From: Candidatus Tectimicrobiota bacterium
Lineage (GTDB): Bacteria; JACPUC01
Reading direction: 5' to 3'
Length of the DNA: 64,000 bases
Assembly (NCBI GenBank): GCA_016192455.1
Contig: JACPUC010000019.1
Coordinates: forward strand, 1 to 64,000
Numbering within the stretch: the first letter of the stretch is position 1; every line of letters starts with the position of its first letter. A model generated the notes under the pieces. The model saw nothing but the letters and a program-made list of their open reading frames with translations. It had not been told where the DNA came from and did not search any database. This document shows positions 1 to 8,848 of this stretch, in pieces. The position numbers and the translations under genes were made by a program.

Positions 1-468
1 CAGGGTTGGTGGTGCGGAACTTGCGTGGCATAACACCCCCACCAGCAAACAGCGGAACAGGGCCGGCCCCCCGCCGGTTGCGAACACCTCACAGTCTACC
101 AAAAACTAGACGCCTGCGGGGGTTTCTCCGACAGGCTCCTAGCGGGCGGAGAGCAACTCGTGAGGAAGTCGCCGGGAGGGTGAGCAGGTGAGGGGCTGAG
201 CCTGTGGTTCGACCAGCGGCGCCCCCGCCCAAGGCGTAGCGGCGGGAAGATGTTCGAACCTTTGGTGAGCTGCGGCGGAGAACCCGGCACGCCGCTCCCA
301 GGCAGCCGCGAGCCGCCGCCTTCGGGCAGCCTGGAAGATTCCCAGGGAAGGGGGTCTGCCCCCGCGCCACATGCCTGCCGCAAGGCGCAGACCGTGCCCC
401 CTCCCGAGCCGCGAGACAGAGCATGCCGCAGGGTTCCCCCTCCGCGCCCAACCACCTCCTGTCGCTCT
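1..468. other. Intergenic/edge region with no supported gene
   Basis: No open frame here has a recognisable domain. The overlapping frames on both strands are what GC-rich DNA gives by chance. A stretch near 192-220 resembles the 5' end of tmRNA, but no matching 3' end or tag reading frame follows before the next gene. The region lies downstream of the response regulator stop and may hold the edge of an element that continues outside the window. Confidence 0.5.
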
Positions 469-1857
469 TCAGCTCGCGGCTCTGGTTAACTCGATTTTCT
501 TCATCTTCTCCACGAGTGTGGTGCGATTCAGTTGCAGCAGCTTCGCAGCCTTGTTCTTCACCCAGTTGCTGCGCCGCAGCGCTTGCAGAATAAGCTCACG
601 TTCGAAATCGTTCACGGCCCTTTTCAGGTCGATGCCGGCCTCTGGAATCTCCAGGCGGCCGAGAGACGAGCCCCCGGCATCCTTACTCCGCAGGTTCTCC
701 GGCAAGTCCTCCAGGCCGATGGTGTCCTTCACCTTCAGGATGACCATGCGCTCGATCATGTTCTCGAGCTCGCGAACGTTCCCAGGCCAAGGGTAACGTT
801 GCAGCCACTCCATGACGCCGGGATCGAGACCCACGACCTCGCGCTGCTTCTCTTTCTTGAATCGGGCCAGGAAGTGCTCCACCAGCAAGGGGATGTCGCT
901 GCAGCGCTCCCGCAGGGGCGGCAGGTGGATCGGAATGACATTGAGCCGATAGTAGAGGTCCTCGCGGAAGGTCCTCTTGGCAACCACCTCTTCGAGGTTC
1001 TGATGCGTGGCGGCAATTACTCGCACACTGACCTTCACGGTCTTCGTGCTGCCGATCGGCTCGAACTCCTGCTCCTGCAAGACACGCAGGAGCTTCACCT
1101 GCAGGTTCGGGCTCATATCGCCGATCTCATCGAGGAAGATGGTGCCGCCGCTGGCGAGCTCGAAGCGCCCGATGCGCGTGTTCAGGGCGCCCGTGAAGGA
1201 GCCCTTGACATGCCCGAACAGCTCGCTCTCCAACAGATCCTCGGGGATGGCGCCGCAGTTCACCGGCACGAGCGGTCGATCCTGCCGCCGGCTGTTGTAG
1301 TGCAGGGCCCTGGCAACCAGCTCCTTCCCCGTGCCGCTCTCGCCCAGGATCAAGACCGTGCTGTCAGTATCAGCGACCTTCTCGATCATGCGGTAGACGC
1401 GCTGCATGTTCTCGCTGTCGCCGATAAGGTTGTCGAACCGGTACTTCTGCCTGAGCTGTCGCTTCAGGTGCTGGTTCTCCCCCTTCAAGCGGCGGAATTC
1501 CAGCGCCTTGCGGACGACGATGCGAATCTCGTCGAGGTGGAACGGCTTGCTGATGTAATCCGCCGCGCCGGCCTTCATCGCTTGCACCGCCGACTCAATG
1601 GTGCCGAAGGCGGTGAAGACCACTCCGACCGCCTCCGAGTTGGTGCGTTGAATCGCCTTCAGCACCTCAATCCCCGTGGCCTTCGGCATCTTGAGGTCCG
1701 TCAGCACCACGTCGAAGGTGTCGGCCTCGATCTGCTTGATCGCCTCCTCGCCATCCTTGGCGGTGGTAACCTGGTAGCCCTCGAGTTGCAGGGCTTCGGC
1801 CAGGAACTCACGGTTTCCCTCTTCATCATCAGCGATCAGCAAACGGCCTGACGGCAT
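469..1857 (-). CDS. Sigma-54-dependent response regulator (NtrC/AtoC family)
   Basis: A 462-residue two-component regulator that activates sigma-54 RNA polymerase when phosphorylated. Residues 1-120 form a receiver domain with acidic pocket D10/D11, phospho-acceptor D54 and the SKPF lysine. An AAA+ domain follows with Walker A (GESGTGKE), a Walker B stretch (GGTIFLDEIGD) and an R-finger region. The C-terminus is a Fis-type helix-turn-helix (SNWVKNKAAKLLQLNRTTL). The sigma-54 contact loop reads GSFTGA instead of the usual GAFTGA. The start at 1857 was chosen because an AAAGGGAGA Shine-Dalgarno precedes it and the receiver domain begins there; the frame stays open upstream but that part is unlike the family. 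No partner histidine kinase is in the window, so the signal is unknown. Confidence 0.93.
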   Translation of the reverse strand: MPSGRLLIADDEEGNREFLAEALQLEGYQVTTAKDGEEAIKQIEADTFDVVLTDLKMPKATGIEVLKAIQRTNSEAVGVVFTAFGTIESAVQAMKAGAADYISKPFHLDEIRIVVRKALEFRRLKGENQHLKRQLRQKYRFDNLIGDSENMQRVYRMIEKVADTDSTVLILGESGTGKELVARALHYNSRRQDRPLVPVNCGAIPEDLLESELFGHVKGSFTGALNTRIGRFELASGGTIFLDEIGDMSPNLQVKLLRVLQEQEFEPIGSTKTVKVSVRVIAATHQNLEEVVAKRTFREDLYYRLNVIPIHLPPLRERCSDIPLLVEHFLARFKKEKQREVVGLDPGVMEWLQRYPWPGNVRELENMIERMVILKVKDTIGLEDLPENLRSKDAGGSSLGRLEIPEAGIDLKRAVNDFERELILQALRRSNWVKNKAAKLLQLNRTTLVEKMKKIELTRAAS

Positions 1858-2170
1858 AACGCGTCTCCCTTTCTCCACAGCCATGGAGCTTGCCCAACAA
1901 GAAGCGGAAGCCGACGAACCGCGCAACGCGCCCAGGCCAGGGAGCGCGCGGCGGCGCTGCGTTCTCCAGGCGGCGCTGGCCGGCGCTTTCCGCACCCTCA
2001 TTGCTCGGCCAACCACGAAATGCCGCAGCGTCACGCGTCACGCCAAACTCCGCGGCCCTGCTCTTCCACCGGCTGCCGGCGCCACGGGGCCGGCCTCTCT
2101 TCGAAGCACCCAGTCCAGACTGGGGCGCAGCCTACCCCCCTTCCCCGCCACCCCGCAGGGTAGAATCCCA

Positions 2171-2216
2171 CTGAGCGTCAAACTTGACAAAATGGCTGAC
2201 AATTTTTAAGTATACA
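2171..2216. promoter_or_regulatory. AT-rich promoter-like stretch between the response regulator and endonuclease V
   Basis: An AT-rich island in a GC-rich intergenic gap (1858-2286). It holds TTGACA at 2184-2189 and TATACA at 2211-2216, a spacing of 21 that is too long for a good sigma-70 promoter. It also holds a short inverted repeat (GTCAA-AC-TTGAC) and a second TGACAA. It probably carries the start region for one or both divergent genes, but no exact promoter can be assigned. Confidence 0.3.
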
Positions 2217-2286
2217 GCGCCAATCTTTCCGACACAAGAAGGAAAGCGTCAAAATTTCAACTTCCCGCAAAGAGTCCTCAACTCCA

Positions 2287-3039
2287 GTGGCCACCTCTCC
2301 CACTCCCGGCGCCAACCCAGAGGCGACACCCCCCCGGCCGACCGGTTCCCGGCGCCGAGCCGTGGCGCATCGCTGGCGGGTTGGCCCCGCCGCGGCGCGC
2401 AGGATTCAGGAGCGTCTGCGCTCGGCCGTGCGCCTGGAGCTCCTCGCCTGGCCGCCTCGAACCGTTGCGGGTACCGACGTGGCCTACGACAAGGGGGAGC
2501 AGCGGGCTGTTGCCGGGGTGGTGCTCCTCTCCTTTCCGGAGCTGAAACTCCTCGAGGAGCACTGGGCCGGCGTGCCGTGCGACTTCCCCTACGTGCCGGG
2601 GCTGCTCAGCTTCCGCGAGGCGCCGGCCCTGCTGGCGGCGCTGCGCAAGCTCCGCACTCTCCCCGACGTGATCATGGTGGATGGTCAGGGTCTGGCGCAT
2701 CCGCGGCGCTTTGGGCTCGCCTCGCACCTCGGCGTCCTGCTCGACCTCCCCACCCTCGGCTGCGCGAAGTCGCGCCTAATCGGACAGGCCGACGAGCCGG
2801 GCGGCGAGCGCGGCTGCACTGCCGATCTCATCGACGACGGGGAGGTCATTGGGGCGGTGCTGCGGACGCGCCCGCAGGTCGCCCCGATCTTTGTCTCCGT
2901 AGGCCTCCGCATGCTCCTCGCTGACGCCGTCTCGTTAGCCCTGGCGTGCTCGCCCCGCTTCCGCGTCCCCGAGCCGACCCGCCTGGCCGACCAACTCGTC
3001 AGCCGCCGCCGCAGGCAGATGGAAGGCAACAGGTGCTGA
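2287..3039 (+). CDS. nfi: Endonuclease V (deoxyinosine 3' endonuclease)
   Basis: A repair enzyme that nicks DNA one base 3' of deoxyinosine and other deaminated bases. The 250-residue product carries the family motifs: AGTDVAY (metal-binding D64), PYVPGLLSFRE (E111, with the tyrosine-containing wedge) and VDGQGLAHPRRFGLASHLGV (D132). The catalytic D/E/D set therefore looks complete. The GTG start adds about 30 proline- and arginine-rich residues absent from typical homologues of about 220 residues, so the true start may be an internal codon. The gene stands alone, diverging from the response regulator. Confidence 0.92.
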   Translation: MATSPTPGANPEATPPRPTGSRRRAVAHRWRVGPAAARRIQERLRSAVRLELLAWPPRTVAGTDVAYDKGEQRAVAGVVLLSFPELKLLEEHWAGVPCDFPYVPGLLSFREAPALLAALRKLRTLPDVIMVDGQGLAHPRRFGLASHLGVLLDLPTLGCAKSRLIGQADEPGGERGCTADLIDDGEVIGAVLRTRPQVAPIFVSVGLRMLLADAVSLALACSPRFRVPEPTRLADQLVSRRRRQMEGNRC

Positions 3040-3333
3040 GCAAGCAGGCGCCGCGCGCTCCGCGCGCCATGCAACGCCCTCTCGCGCACTCCCCTCGACC
3101 CCTGAAGCCTCCCAGCGCGCACCCGCCGTTGCAGTGCCGAGGCAAAAAGCCTCTCGCAGGCGTCCTCCCTTCTGCTAGACTGGTAGACTGGAGCGGTGCG
3201 AAGCCCCGGTGAAGGCCAGGCACCGATCCGAGGAGGGACCTGCTCTCGCACCTACCCCTCTCACTCGACGCCAGGATGTCCCTCGCCTCTCCACTTCACC
3301 CTTTCACCCCCGTGAACGCTCGAAGGAGGAGCG

Positions 3334-4692
3334 ATGAACGCTGCTGAAGAGGCCTACCGTCGCCCCCGTCAAGAATCCGCTCTCCTCTACGAGCGCGCCC
3401 GGCGGGTCATCCCCGGCGGCGTCTCGCACACGGTGCGCTACTATCCCCCCTACCCCGCCTTCATGGAGCGCGCCCAAGGGGGACGCATCTGGGATGTCGA
3501 TGGGAACAGCTACCTCGATCTCTGGCTGGGCCACTACACCCACATCCTCGGGCACGCGCCGGACTGCATCCTCGAACCGCTGCGGCAGGCTCTGGGGCGT
3601 GGTCTCAACTGGGGACATGCGAACGAGCACGCCGTGGAGCTGGCCGAGCTGATTTGCGAGCTGGTGCCGAGCGCGCGGATGGCGCGCTTCTGCTGCTCCG
3701 GCACCGAGGCGACGATGTTCGCGGCGCGCCTGGCGCGCGGCTTCACGCGGCGCCGCATGATTCTCAAGGTGCGCGGCTCCTGGCACGGGCCGAGCAGCGA
3801 CCTCGCCGTGGCCATCACCTTCCCCTTCGAAGAGCCGGAATCGACGGGCATCCCGCCGGAGACCCAGCAGTTCACCGCCACGCTGCCGTTCAATGAGACG
3901 GAAGAGACGCTGAAGATCATCGACCGCCACGCGGCGGACCTGGCGGCGGTGATCCTCGACCCCATCGTCGGAGCCAGCGGCTTTCTCCCCCCCCAGCGCG
4001 GCTACCTCGAGGCGGTGCGCCAGGCCACCCAGGCCTGCGGCGCGCTCCTCATCTTCGACGAGATCATCACCGGTTTCCGCGTCGGGCTTGGCGGCGCCCA
4101 GGGGGTGTTCGGCGTTCTCCCTGACCTGACCACCCTAGGCAAGATCGCCGGCGGCGGCATGCCCATCGGCGTGGTGTGCGGTCGCGCCGACATCATGGAG
4201 GCGAGCACGCCGATCCTGCAGGCCCGCAAGCAGACCCCCCTCCTCATTGGCGGCGGCACCTTTTCCTCCAACCACCTGTCGATGCTGAGCGGCCTGGCGA
4301 TGCTGCGCCACCTGCGGCGGCACGCCGACACCTTCTACCCCCGCCTCGCCGCAGCCGGGGAGCGCCTGCGGCGCGGCATCGAGTGGGCCATGGCGGAATC
4401 GGGCATCGTGGCGCAGTGCACGGGTTACGGCTCCCTGGTCGGCGTCAACTTCCCCAGGGTCTACGACGTGACGCTCGACACCCCCTGGAAGGTGCACGCC
4501 ATGACCTCCAACGCCGCTTACGGGGATGAGCTGAGGCTGCGCCTCATGGAGCACGGCGTCTTCGCCGTGCACGGCGGCGGCGCCCTCTGCACCGAGCACG
4601 GCGACAGCGACCTCGAGGCCATCATCGAGGCCTACCGCCTAGCTGGCCGGGAGATGGTCGAGGCGGGGCTGAGCGTGGCGCGGCCGCGGTAG
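3334..4692 (+). CDS. Glutamate-1-semialdehyde 2,1-aminomutase-like class III aminotransferase
   Basis: A PLP-dependent fold-type I enzyme of 452 residues, preceded by a strong AAGGAGGAG ribosome site. It has the class III landmarks: IWDVDGN, the phosphate-binding CSGTEATM (121-128), FDEIITGFR with PLP-contacting D242, and TTLGKIAGGGMPIG with Schiff-base K270. The closest family I recognise is HemL, which makes 5-aminolevulinate in the C5 pathway, and the window also encodes HemA, HemB, HemC and HemD. However, the segment after the phosphate motif (WHGPSSDLAVAI) differs from the canonical HemL HADSLLVKAGSG stretch. The gene is on the opposite strand from the hem operon, with an acyl-CoA dehydrogenase gene in between. 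It may be the functional HemL or a paralogous aminotransferase. Confidence 0.8.
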   Translation: MNAAEEAYRRPRQESALLYERARRVIPGGVSHTVRYYPPYPAFMERAQGGRIWDVDGNSYLDLWLGHYTHILGHAPDCILEPLRQALGRGLNWGHANEHAVELAELICELVPSARMARFCCSGTEATMFAARLARGFTRRRMILKVRGSWHGPSSDLAVAITFPFEEPESTGIPPETQQFTATLPFNETEETLKIIDRHAADLAAVILDPIVGASGFLPPQRGYLEAVRQATQACGALLIFDEIITGFRVGLGGAQGVFGVLPDLTTLGKIAGGGMPIGVVCGRADIMEASTPILQARKQTPLLIGGGTFSSNHLSMLSGLAMLRHLRRHADTFYPRLAAAGERLRRGIEWAMAESGIVAQCTGYGSLVGVNFPRVYDVTLDTPWKVHAMTSNAAYGDELRLRLMEHGVFAVHGGGALCTEHGDSDLEAIIEAYRLAGREMVEAGLSVARPR

Positions 4693-4724
4693 GAGACTGA
4701 GGCATTTCTTGCCTGACGTGAGTT

Positions 4725-4789
4725 TGCGAGGGAACCATGTCCCCTCGCGCACCCCTTTTACGCGAGCTGCTGCGCAGCTCGCGGGGGTG
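4725..4789. repeat. Intergenic palindromic repeat, copy 1
   Basis: Two adjacent hairpins: a GCGAGGG...CCCTCGC arm pair, then a 10-bp stem with a 3-nt loop at 4761-4783 (CGCGAGCTGC / GCAGCTCGCG). Near-identical sequence recurs at about 25014-25073, and diverged copies lie at about 34030-34090 and 53029-53060. The copy sits between convergent genes, where it could act as a bidirectional terminator, though no T-run follows. Confidence 0.7.
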
Positions 4790-4868
4790 GCGGCCTGCCA
4801 ATGACAAACCCCGCCTCGTGTGAAGCAGGGTTCGTCGTTCTCATCGCTGCGCGGCGCAGGCAGCGCGA

Positions 4869-6041
4869 CTACGTGAACGCCGGGATGCCGGTGATGTCCT
4901 GCCCGAGGATGAGGGTGTGCATGTCGTAGGTGCCCTCGTAGGTGTTGACCGACTCGAGGTTGCACATGTGGCGCATCACCGGGTACTCGTCGAGGATGCC
5001 GTTCGCCCCCAGGAGGTCCCGCGCGTTGCGCGCGATGTCGAGGGCCATCTGCACGTTGTTCATCTTGGCCAGGGAGATTTGCTGGTGGCGGAGCTTGCCC
5101 TCGTCCTTCAGGCGGCCCAAGCGCCAGCAGACGAGCTGGGCCTTGGTGATCTCGATCAGCATGTGCGCCAGTTTGCGCTGCACGAGCTGGAAGGAGGCGA
5201 TGGGGCGGTCGAACTGGATGCGCGACTTGGCGTAGTTGACCGCCGTCTCGTAGCAGCTCATGGCGGCGCCGACGGCGCCCCAGGCGATGCCGTAGCGGGC
5301 TTGGTTCAGGCACATGAAGGCGCCGCGCAGCCCCGGCGTCTTGGGCAGACGGGCGCCGGCGGGGAGGCGCACGTCCTCGAGCACCAGCTCGCTGGTGATG
5401 GAGGCGCGCAGCGACCATTTCCCCTTCATCTGCGGCGTCGAGAACCCTTTCGTCCCCTTCTCGACGAGGAAGCCGCCGTAGCTGTTCTCTTCGTCGATGC
5501 GCGCCCAGACGAGCGTCACATCGGCGATGCTGGCATTGGTGATCCACATCTTCGTGCCGTTGAGGATGTAGTCATCCCGGTCGCGCACCGCCTTCGTCAA
5601 CATGCCGGCGGGGTTGGAGCCGAAATCCGGCTCGGTCAGCCCGAAGGCGCCGATGGCTTCGCCGGCGGTCATCTTCGGCAGCCAGCGTTCCTTCTGCTCG
5701 TCGCTGCCGAAGGTGTGGATGGGGTACATGACCAAGCCGCCCTGCACCGAGCAGAAGCTGCGCAGGCCGCTGTCGCCGCGCTCCAGCTCCTGCATGATGA
5801 GGCCGTAGGCGACATTGTTCAGCCCGGCGCAGCCATAGCCTTGCAGGTGCGCCCCGAACAGCCCCAGCTCGCCGATCTTTGGGATCAACCCCATCGGGAA
5901 CGTCTGAGCCTGGGCGTGAGCGTCGATGATCGGGACTACTTCCTTCTCGACGAATTCCCGCACGGTGTCTCGGATCATCAGCTCCTCTTCGCTGAAGAGA
6001 TCCGAAACGTTGTAGAAATCCACTCCTTTGAAGCTCGCCAT
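4869..6041 (-). CDS. Acyl-CoA dehydrogenase, glutaryl-CoA dehydrogenase-like
   Basis: A 390-residue FAD flavoprotein of the acyl-CoA dehydrogenase superfamily. It shows the FAD-binding signatures GAFGLTEPDFGSNP and WITNASIADV, the helix motif FDRPIASFQLVQ, and a C-terminus YEGTYDMHTLILGQDITG. The last is typical of glutaryl-CoA dehydrogenases, with E369 as catalytic base. These enzymes oxidise and decarboxylate glutaryl-CoA to crotonyl-CoA in lysine, tryptophan and aromatic-acid breakdown. It starts with ATG 104 bp downstream of hemB, possibly as the last gene of that transcript but with no functional link. Aryl-CoA-ligase-like genes elsewhere in the window fit an aromatic route. Substrate cannot be fixed without alignment of the acyl pocket. 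Confidence 0.85.
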   Translation of the reverse strand: MASFKGVDFYNVSDLFSEEELMIRDTVREFVEKEVVPIIDAHAQAQTFPMGLIPKIGELGLFGAHLQGYGCAGLNNVAYGLIMQELERGDSGLRSFCSVQGGLVMYPIHTFGSDEQKERWLPKMTAGEAIGAFGLTEPDFGSNPAGMLTKAVRDRDDYILNGTKMWITNASIADVTLVWARIDEENSYGGFLVEKGTKGFSTPQMKGKWSLRASITSELVLEDVRLPAGARLPKTPGLRGAFMCLNQARYGIAWGAVGAAMSCYETAVNYAKSRIQFDRPIASFQLVQRKLAHMLIEITKAQLVCWRLGRLKDEGKLRHQQISLAKMNNVQMALDIARNARDLLGANGILDEYPVMRHMCNLESVNTYEGTYDMHTLILGQDITGIPAFT

Positions 6042-6145
6042 ACGCGGTCCCTTTCTCGAATATCACGCTCCATGGTCATCGGCGGCACTACTTCCCTCTC
6101 CCCACCTCTCCCCGTGGGATCGGCCGCGCGCGCCCCCTTCTCTGC

Positions 6146-7126
6146 TCAGAGCGGCCGCTGCAGCGCCCGCGCCACCTGCTTGGAGTAGTAGGTCAGGATC
6201 ATATCGGCGCCGGCGCGCTTGATGCTCAGCAGCGCCTCCCACATGACGCGCTCGCCGTCCAGCCAGCCGAGCCGCGCCCCCGCCTGCAGCATGGCGAACT
6301 CGCCGCTGACGTTGTACGCCGCCAAGGGCCGATTGAAGCGCTGCTTGACGCGGTAGATGATGTCGAGGAACGGCAAGGCGGGTTTCACCATGACGATGTC
6401 GGCGCCTTCGGCGATATCCAGCTCCACCTCGCGCAGCGCCTCCTCGGCGTTGCCGGGGTCCATCTGGTAGGCGCGGCGGTCGCCGAACTGCGGCGTCGAG
6501 TCGGCGGCCTCGCGGAAGGGGCCGTAGAAGCTGGAGGCGTACTTGGCGGCGTAGGCCATGATCGGCGTGTCGCTGAAGCCGTGCTCGTCGAGCCGCGTGC
6601 GGATGGCGCCGACGCGGCCGTCCATCATGTCGGAGGGGGCCACCATGTCGGCTCCCGCCTGGACGTGCGACAGGGCGGCGCGCGCCAGCAGCTCGAGCGA
6701 CGGGTCGTTGAGCACCCGCTCGCCCTCGACGACGCCGCAGTGGCCGTGGCTGGTGTACTCGCAGAGGCAGACATCGGTGATGACGACGAGCGCCGGGAAG
6801 CGGTTCTTCACCGCCGCCACGGCGCGCTGAATGATGCCGTGCTCGGCGTAGGCTTCCGAACCCACCTCGTCCTTGTGCTGCGGGATGCCGAAGAACATGA
6901 CCGCGGGGATGCCGAGATCGCTCACGTCCTTCAGCTCTTCGAGGAGGCGGTCGATCGAGAAGCGGTAGTTCCCCGGCATCGAGGAGATCTCCCGCTTCAG
7001 GTTCTCGCCTTCCTCGACGAAGAGCGGCAGGATGAGGTCATCGATCGCCAGGCTGGTTTCGCGCACCATGCGCCGCAGCGCGTCACTCTGCCGCAAACGA
7101 CGCGGACGATACGTCGGAAAGTGCAT
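6146..7126 (-). CDS. hemB: Porphobilinogen synthase (delta-aminolevulinic acid dehydratase)
   Basis: Condenses two 5-aminolevulinate molecules to porphobilinogen in the cytosol. The 326-residue protein has the zinc-type metal site [14 protein letters not shown] (C120, C122, C130), and both active-site lysines: K195 in [13 protein letters not shown] and the Schiff-base K248 in [10 protein letters not shown]. Length and motif order are normal for the family. It lies 78 bp downstream of cobA/hemD and is probably the last haem gene of the operon hemX-hemA-hemC-hemD-hemB. Confidence 0.97.
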   Translation of the reverse strand: MHFPTYRPRRLRQSDALRRMVRETSLAIDDLILPLFVEEGENLKREISSMPGNYRFSIDRLLEELKDVSDLGIPAVMFFGIPQHKDEVGSEAYAEHGIIQRAVAAVKNRFPALVVITDVCLCEYTSHGHCGVVEGERVLNDPSLELLARAALSHVQAGADMVAPSDMMDGRVGAIRTRLDEHGFSDTPIMAYAAKYASSFYGPFREAADSTPQFGDRRAYQMDPGNAEEALREVELDIAEGADIVMVKPALPFLDIIYRVKQRFNRPLAAYNVSGEFAMLQAGARLGWLDGERVMWEALLSIKRAGADMILTYYSKQVARALQRPL

Positions 7127-7204
7127 GGGACGCTCCTTTGCCCCACAGGGGATGTGCTGCGACGTTCCGCCCGGCGATCAGCGGCCCGCCCTGCGGCCCG
7201 CTGC

Positions 7205-8848
7205 TCATGGCGCGGCCTGCCGCCGCTCCTGAAAGTATTCTAGCAACTTCCGCGTCAGCCCCTCAATCGTGTACTCGTCGGCGGTGACGGTGGGCGTAAG
7301 CCCGTGCTCGCGCAGCGTGTCAGAGGTGACCGGCCCGATACTGGCGAGGACGATCCCGTGCAGCAGCTCAGCCGCCCGATCCTGGGGGAGCACGCTGAAG
7401 AAGTTGGTCACCGTCGAGGAGCTGGTGAAGGTGATGGCGGCGACGCGCCGCTGCTCCAGGTGCTCGAGCATGGCCGCATGGGCCGGGGTGGCCGCCGGCA
7501 GGACGGTGCGATAGGCCGGCACCACGTCGATCACCGCCCCCCGCTCGCGCAGCATCTCCGGCAACACCTCCCGCGCCACCAGCGCGCGCGGCAGCAGGAA
7601 GCGCAGGCCGGCGACTTCGCCGCCGGCGCGCTCGAGGAGGGCCGCGAGCACCCCCTCGGCGCGGTACTCCGCCGGCATGAGATCAACGCGCAGGCGCAGG
7701 CGCTCGATCTCGGCGGCCGTCTTCGGCCCGATGGCGCACAACTTGGCCTGGCCGATGGCCCGCAGGTCCAGCCCGACCTCCCAGAGGCGCTGGGCAAAGA
7801 AGCGCACGCCGTGCACGCTGGTGAAGAGGAGCCAGTCGTATTCGCCCAGGCGCCGGAGAGCCGCATCGAGCGACGCGTAGTCATCGAGGGGCCGCGGCTC
7901 GATCACCGGGCAGGGTATGACCTCGGCGCCGGCGCGCTCGAGGAGGGCCGCGAAGGTCGCCGCCGCCCCCGCCGGGCGCGTCACCACGATGCGCTTGCCG
8001 AAGAGGGGCTTGGCTTCAAACCAGGCGAGGGCTGGACGCAGACGCGCCGCCCCGCCGAGGAACAGCACCACGGGGGCGGCCTCGCCACTCCCCTGGCGCG
8101 GCTCCAGCTTGTTGACGATGGTGACGAGGGGCCCTCGCAGGGTACGCTGCCGCGGGGTCGTCGGCTCCAGGACGAGGGCCGCTTCGGTCTCCGGAGCATA
8201 CCCCATGCCCAGGAGCTGCGCGACCACGGCCGGCACCTCGCCCCATGGCATGGTCATCGCCAGCGCCGCCCCGGGACCGGCCAGATGGCGCCTGCCACCG
8301 GCCGGTGTGGCGGCATCGTCCGGCGCGCCGCCGACGAGCGCCCACGCCTGCTCTGTCTGGCGGCCCATGGGAAACATCGCGGCGTAGGCCGTCGCCGCGG
8401 CGATCGTCCCCACCCCCGGCACGAGTTCAAAGGCCACCCCGGCAGCCGCCAGCGCTTCGCCGAGGTCGCCCGCGCAAGCGTGCCGCGCCCCCTCGAGGCA
8501 GGCATCGCCGGCAACCAGGCGCACCACCACCCGCCCTTCGCCAGCCCTCCTGATCACGTGCCCGGCGAGCTCGTCCGCCGCCTCGGCAGCGCCCTGCCCT
8601 CCCGGTACCATGCGGAGTTCCACGGTTTCTCGGGCCAGTCCCAGGACAGCGCGACTCACCCCCTCATCATAGACGACGACATGCGCCTCGTGCAGGCATT
8701 GCGCCCCCTTCAGGGTGAGGAGGCCACGGTCGCCCGGTCCCGCGCCGACGAGGTAGACGACGCCCGCGGAGCCGCCACGTTCTGCCACCGCCCGCCCCGT
8801 CGATTCACTCGCCGCCACGCCTTCCCCCCTGCCATCCTTGCGCATCAC
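7205..8848 (-). CDS. hemD: Fused uroporphyrinogen-III methyltransferase-like / uroporphyrinogen-III synthase
   Basis: A 547-residue two-domain protein. Residues about 30-255 resemble SAM-dependent uroporphyrinogen-III methyltransferase (VYLVGAGPGD at 31-40, VPGVGTIAAATAYAAM). Residues about 283-547 are HemD, which cyclises hydroxymethylbilane to uroporphyrinogen III (GKRIVVTRP, LLFTSVHGVRFF, FTSSSTVTNFF, SIGPVTSDTLREHG). In the N-terminal domain the usual GGDPFVFGRG SAM-binding segment reads AGDACLEGARH, so methyltransferase activity is doubtful while the HemD half looks intact. The start overlaps the hemC stop by 4 nt (ATGA), indicating translational coupling. Confidence 0.92.
   Translation of the reverse strand: MMRKDGRGEGVAASESTGRAVAERGGSAGVVYLVGAGPGDRGLLTLKGAQCLHEAHVVVYDEGVSRAVLGLARETVELRMVPGGQGAAEAADELAGHVIRRAGEGRVVVRLVAGDACLEGARHACAGDLGEALAAAGVAFELVPGVGTIAAATAYAAMFPMGRQTEQAWALVGGAPDDAATPAGGRRHLAGPGAALAMTMPWGEVPAVVAQLLGMGYAPETEAALVLEPTTPRQRTLRGPLVTIVNKLEPRQGSGEAAPVVLFLGGAARLRPALAWFEAKPLFGKRIVVTRPAGAAATFAALLERAGAEVIPCPVIEPRPLDDYASLDAALRRLGEYDWLLFTSVHGVRFFAQRLWEVGLDLRAIGQAKLCAIGPKTAAEIERLRLRVDLMPAEYRAEGVLAALLERAGGEVAGLRFLLPRALVAREVLPEMLRERGAVIDVVPAYRTVLPAATPAHAAMLEHLEQRRVAAITFTSSSTVTNFFSVLPQDRAAELLHGIVLASIGPVTSDTLREHGLTPTVTADEYTIEGLTRKLLEYFQERRQAAP

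Noticed and set aside
192-468. A tmRNA-like 5' motif (ggggctgagcctgtggttcgac)-type stretch
   Set aside because: No 3' tRNA-like half with CCA and no tag-encoding frame appear within the expected ~350-400 nt, and the response regulator gene occupies that space.
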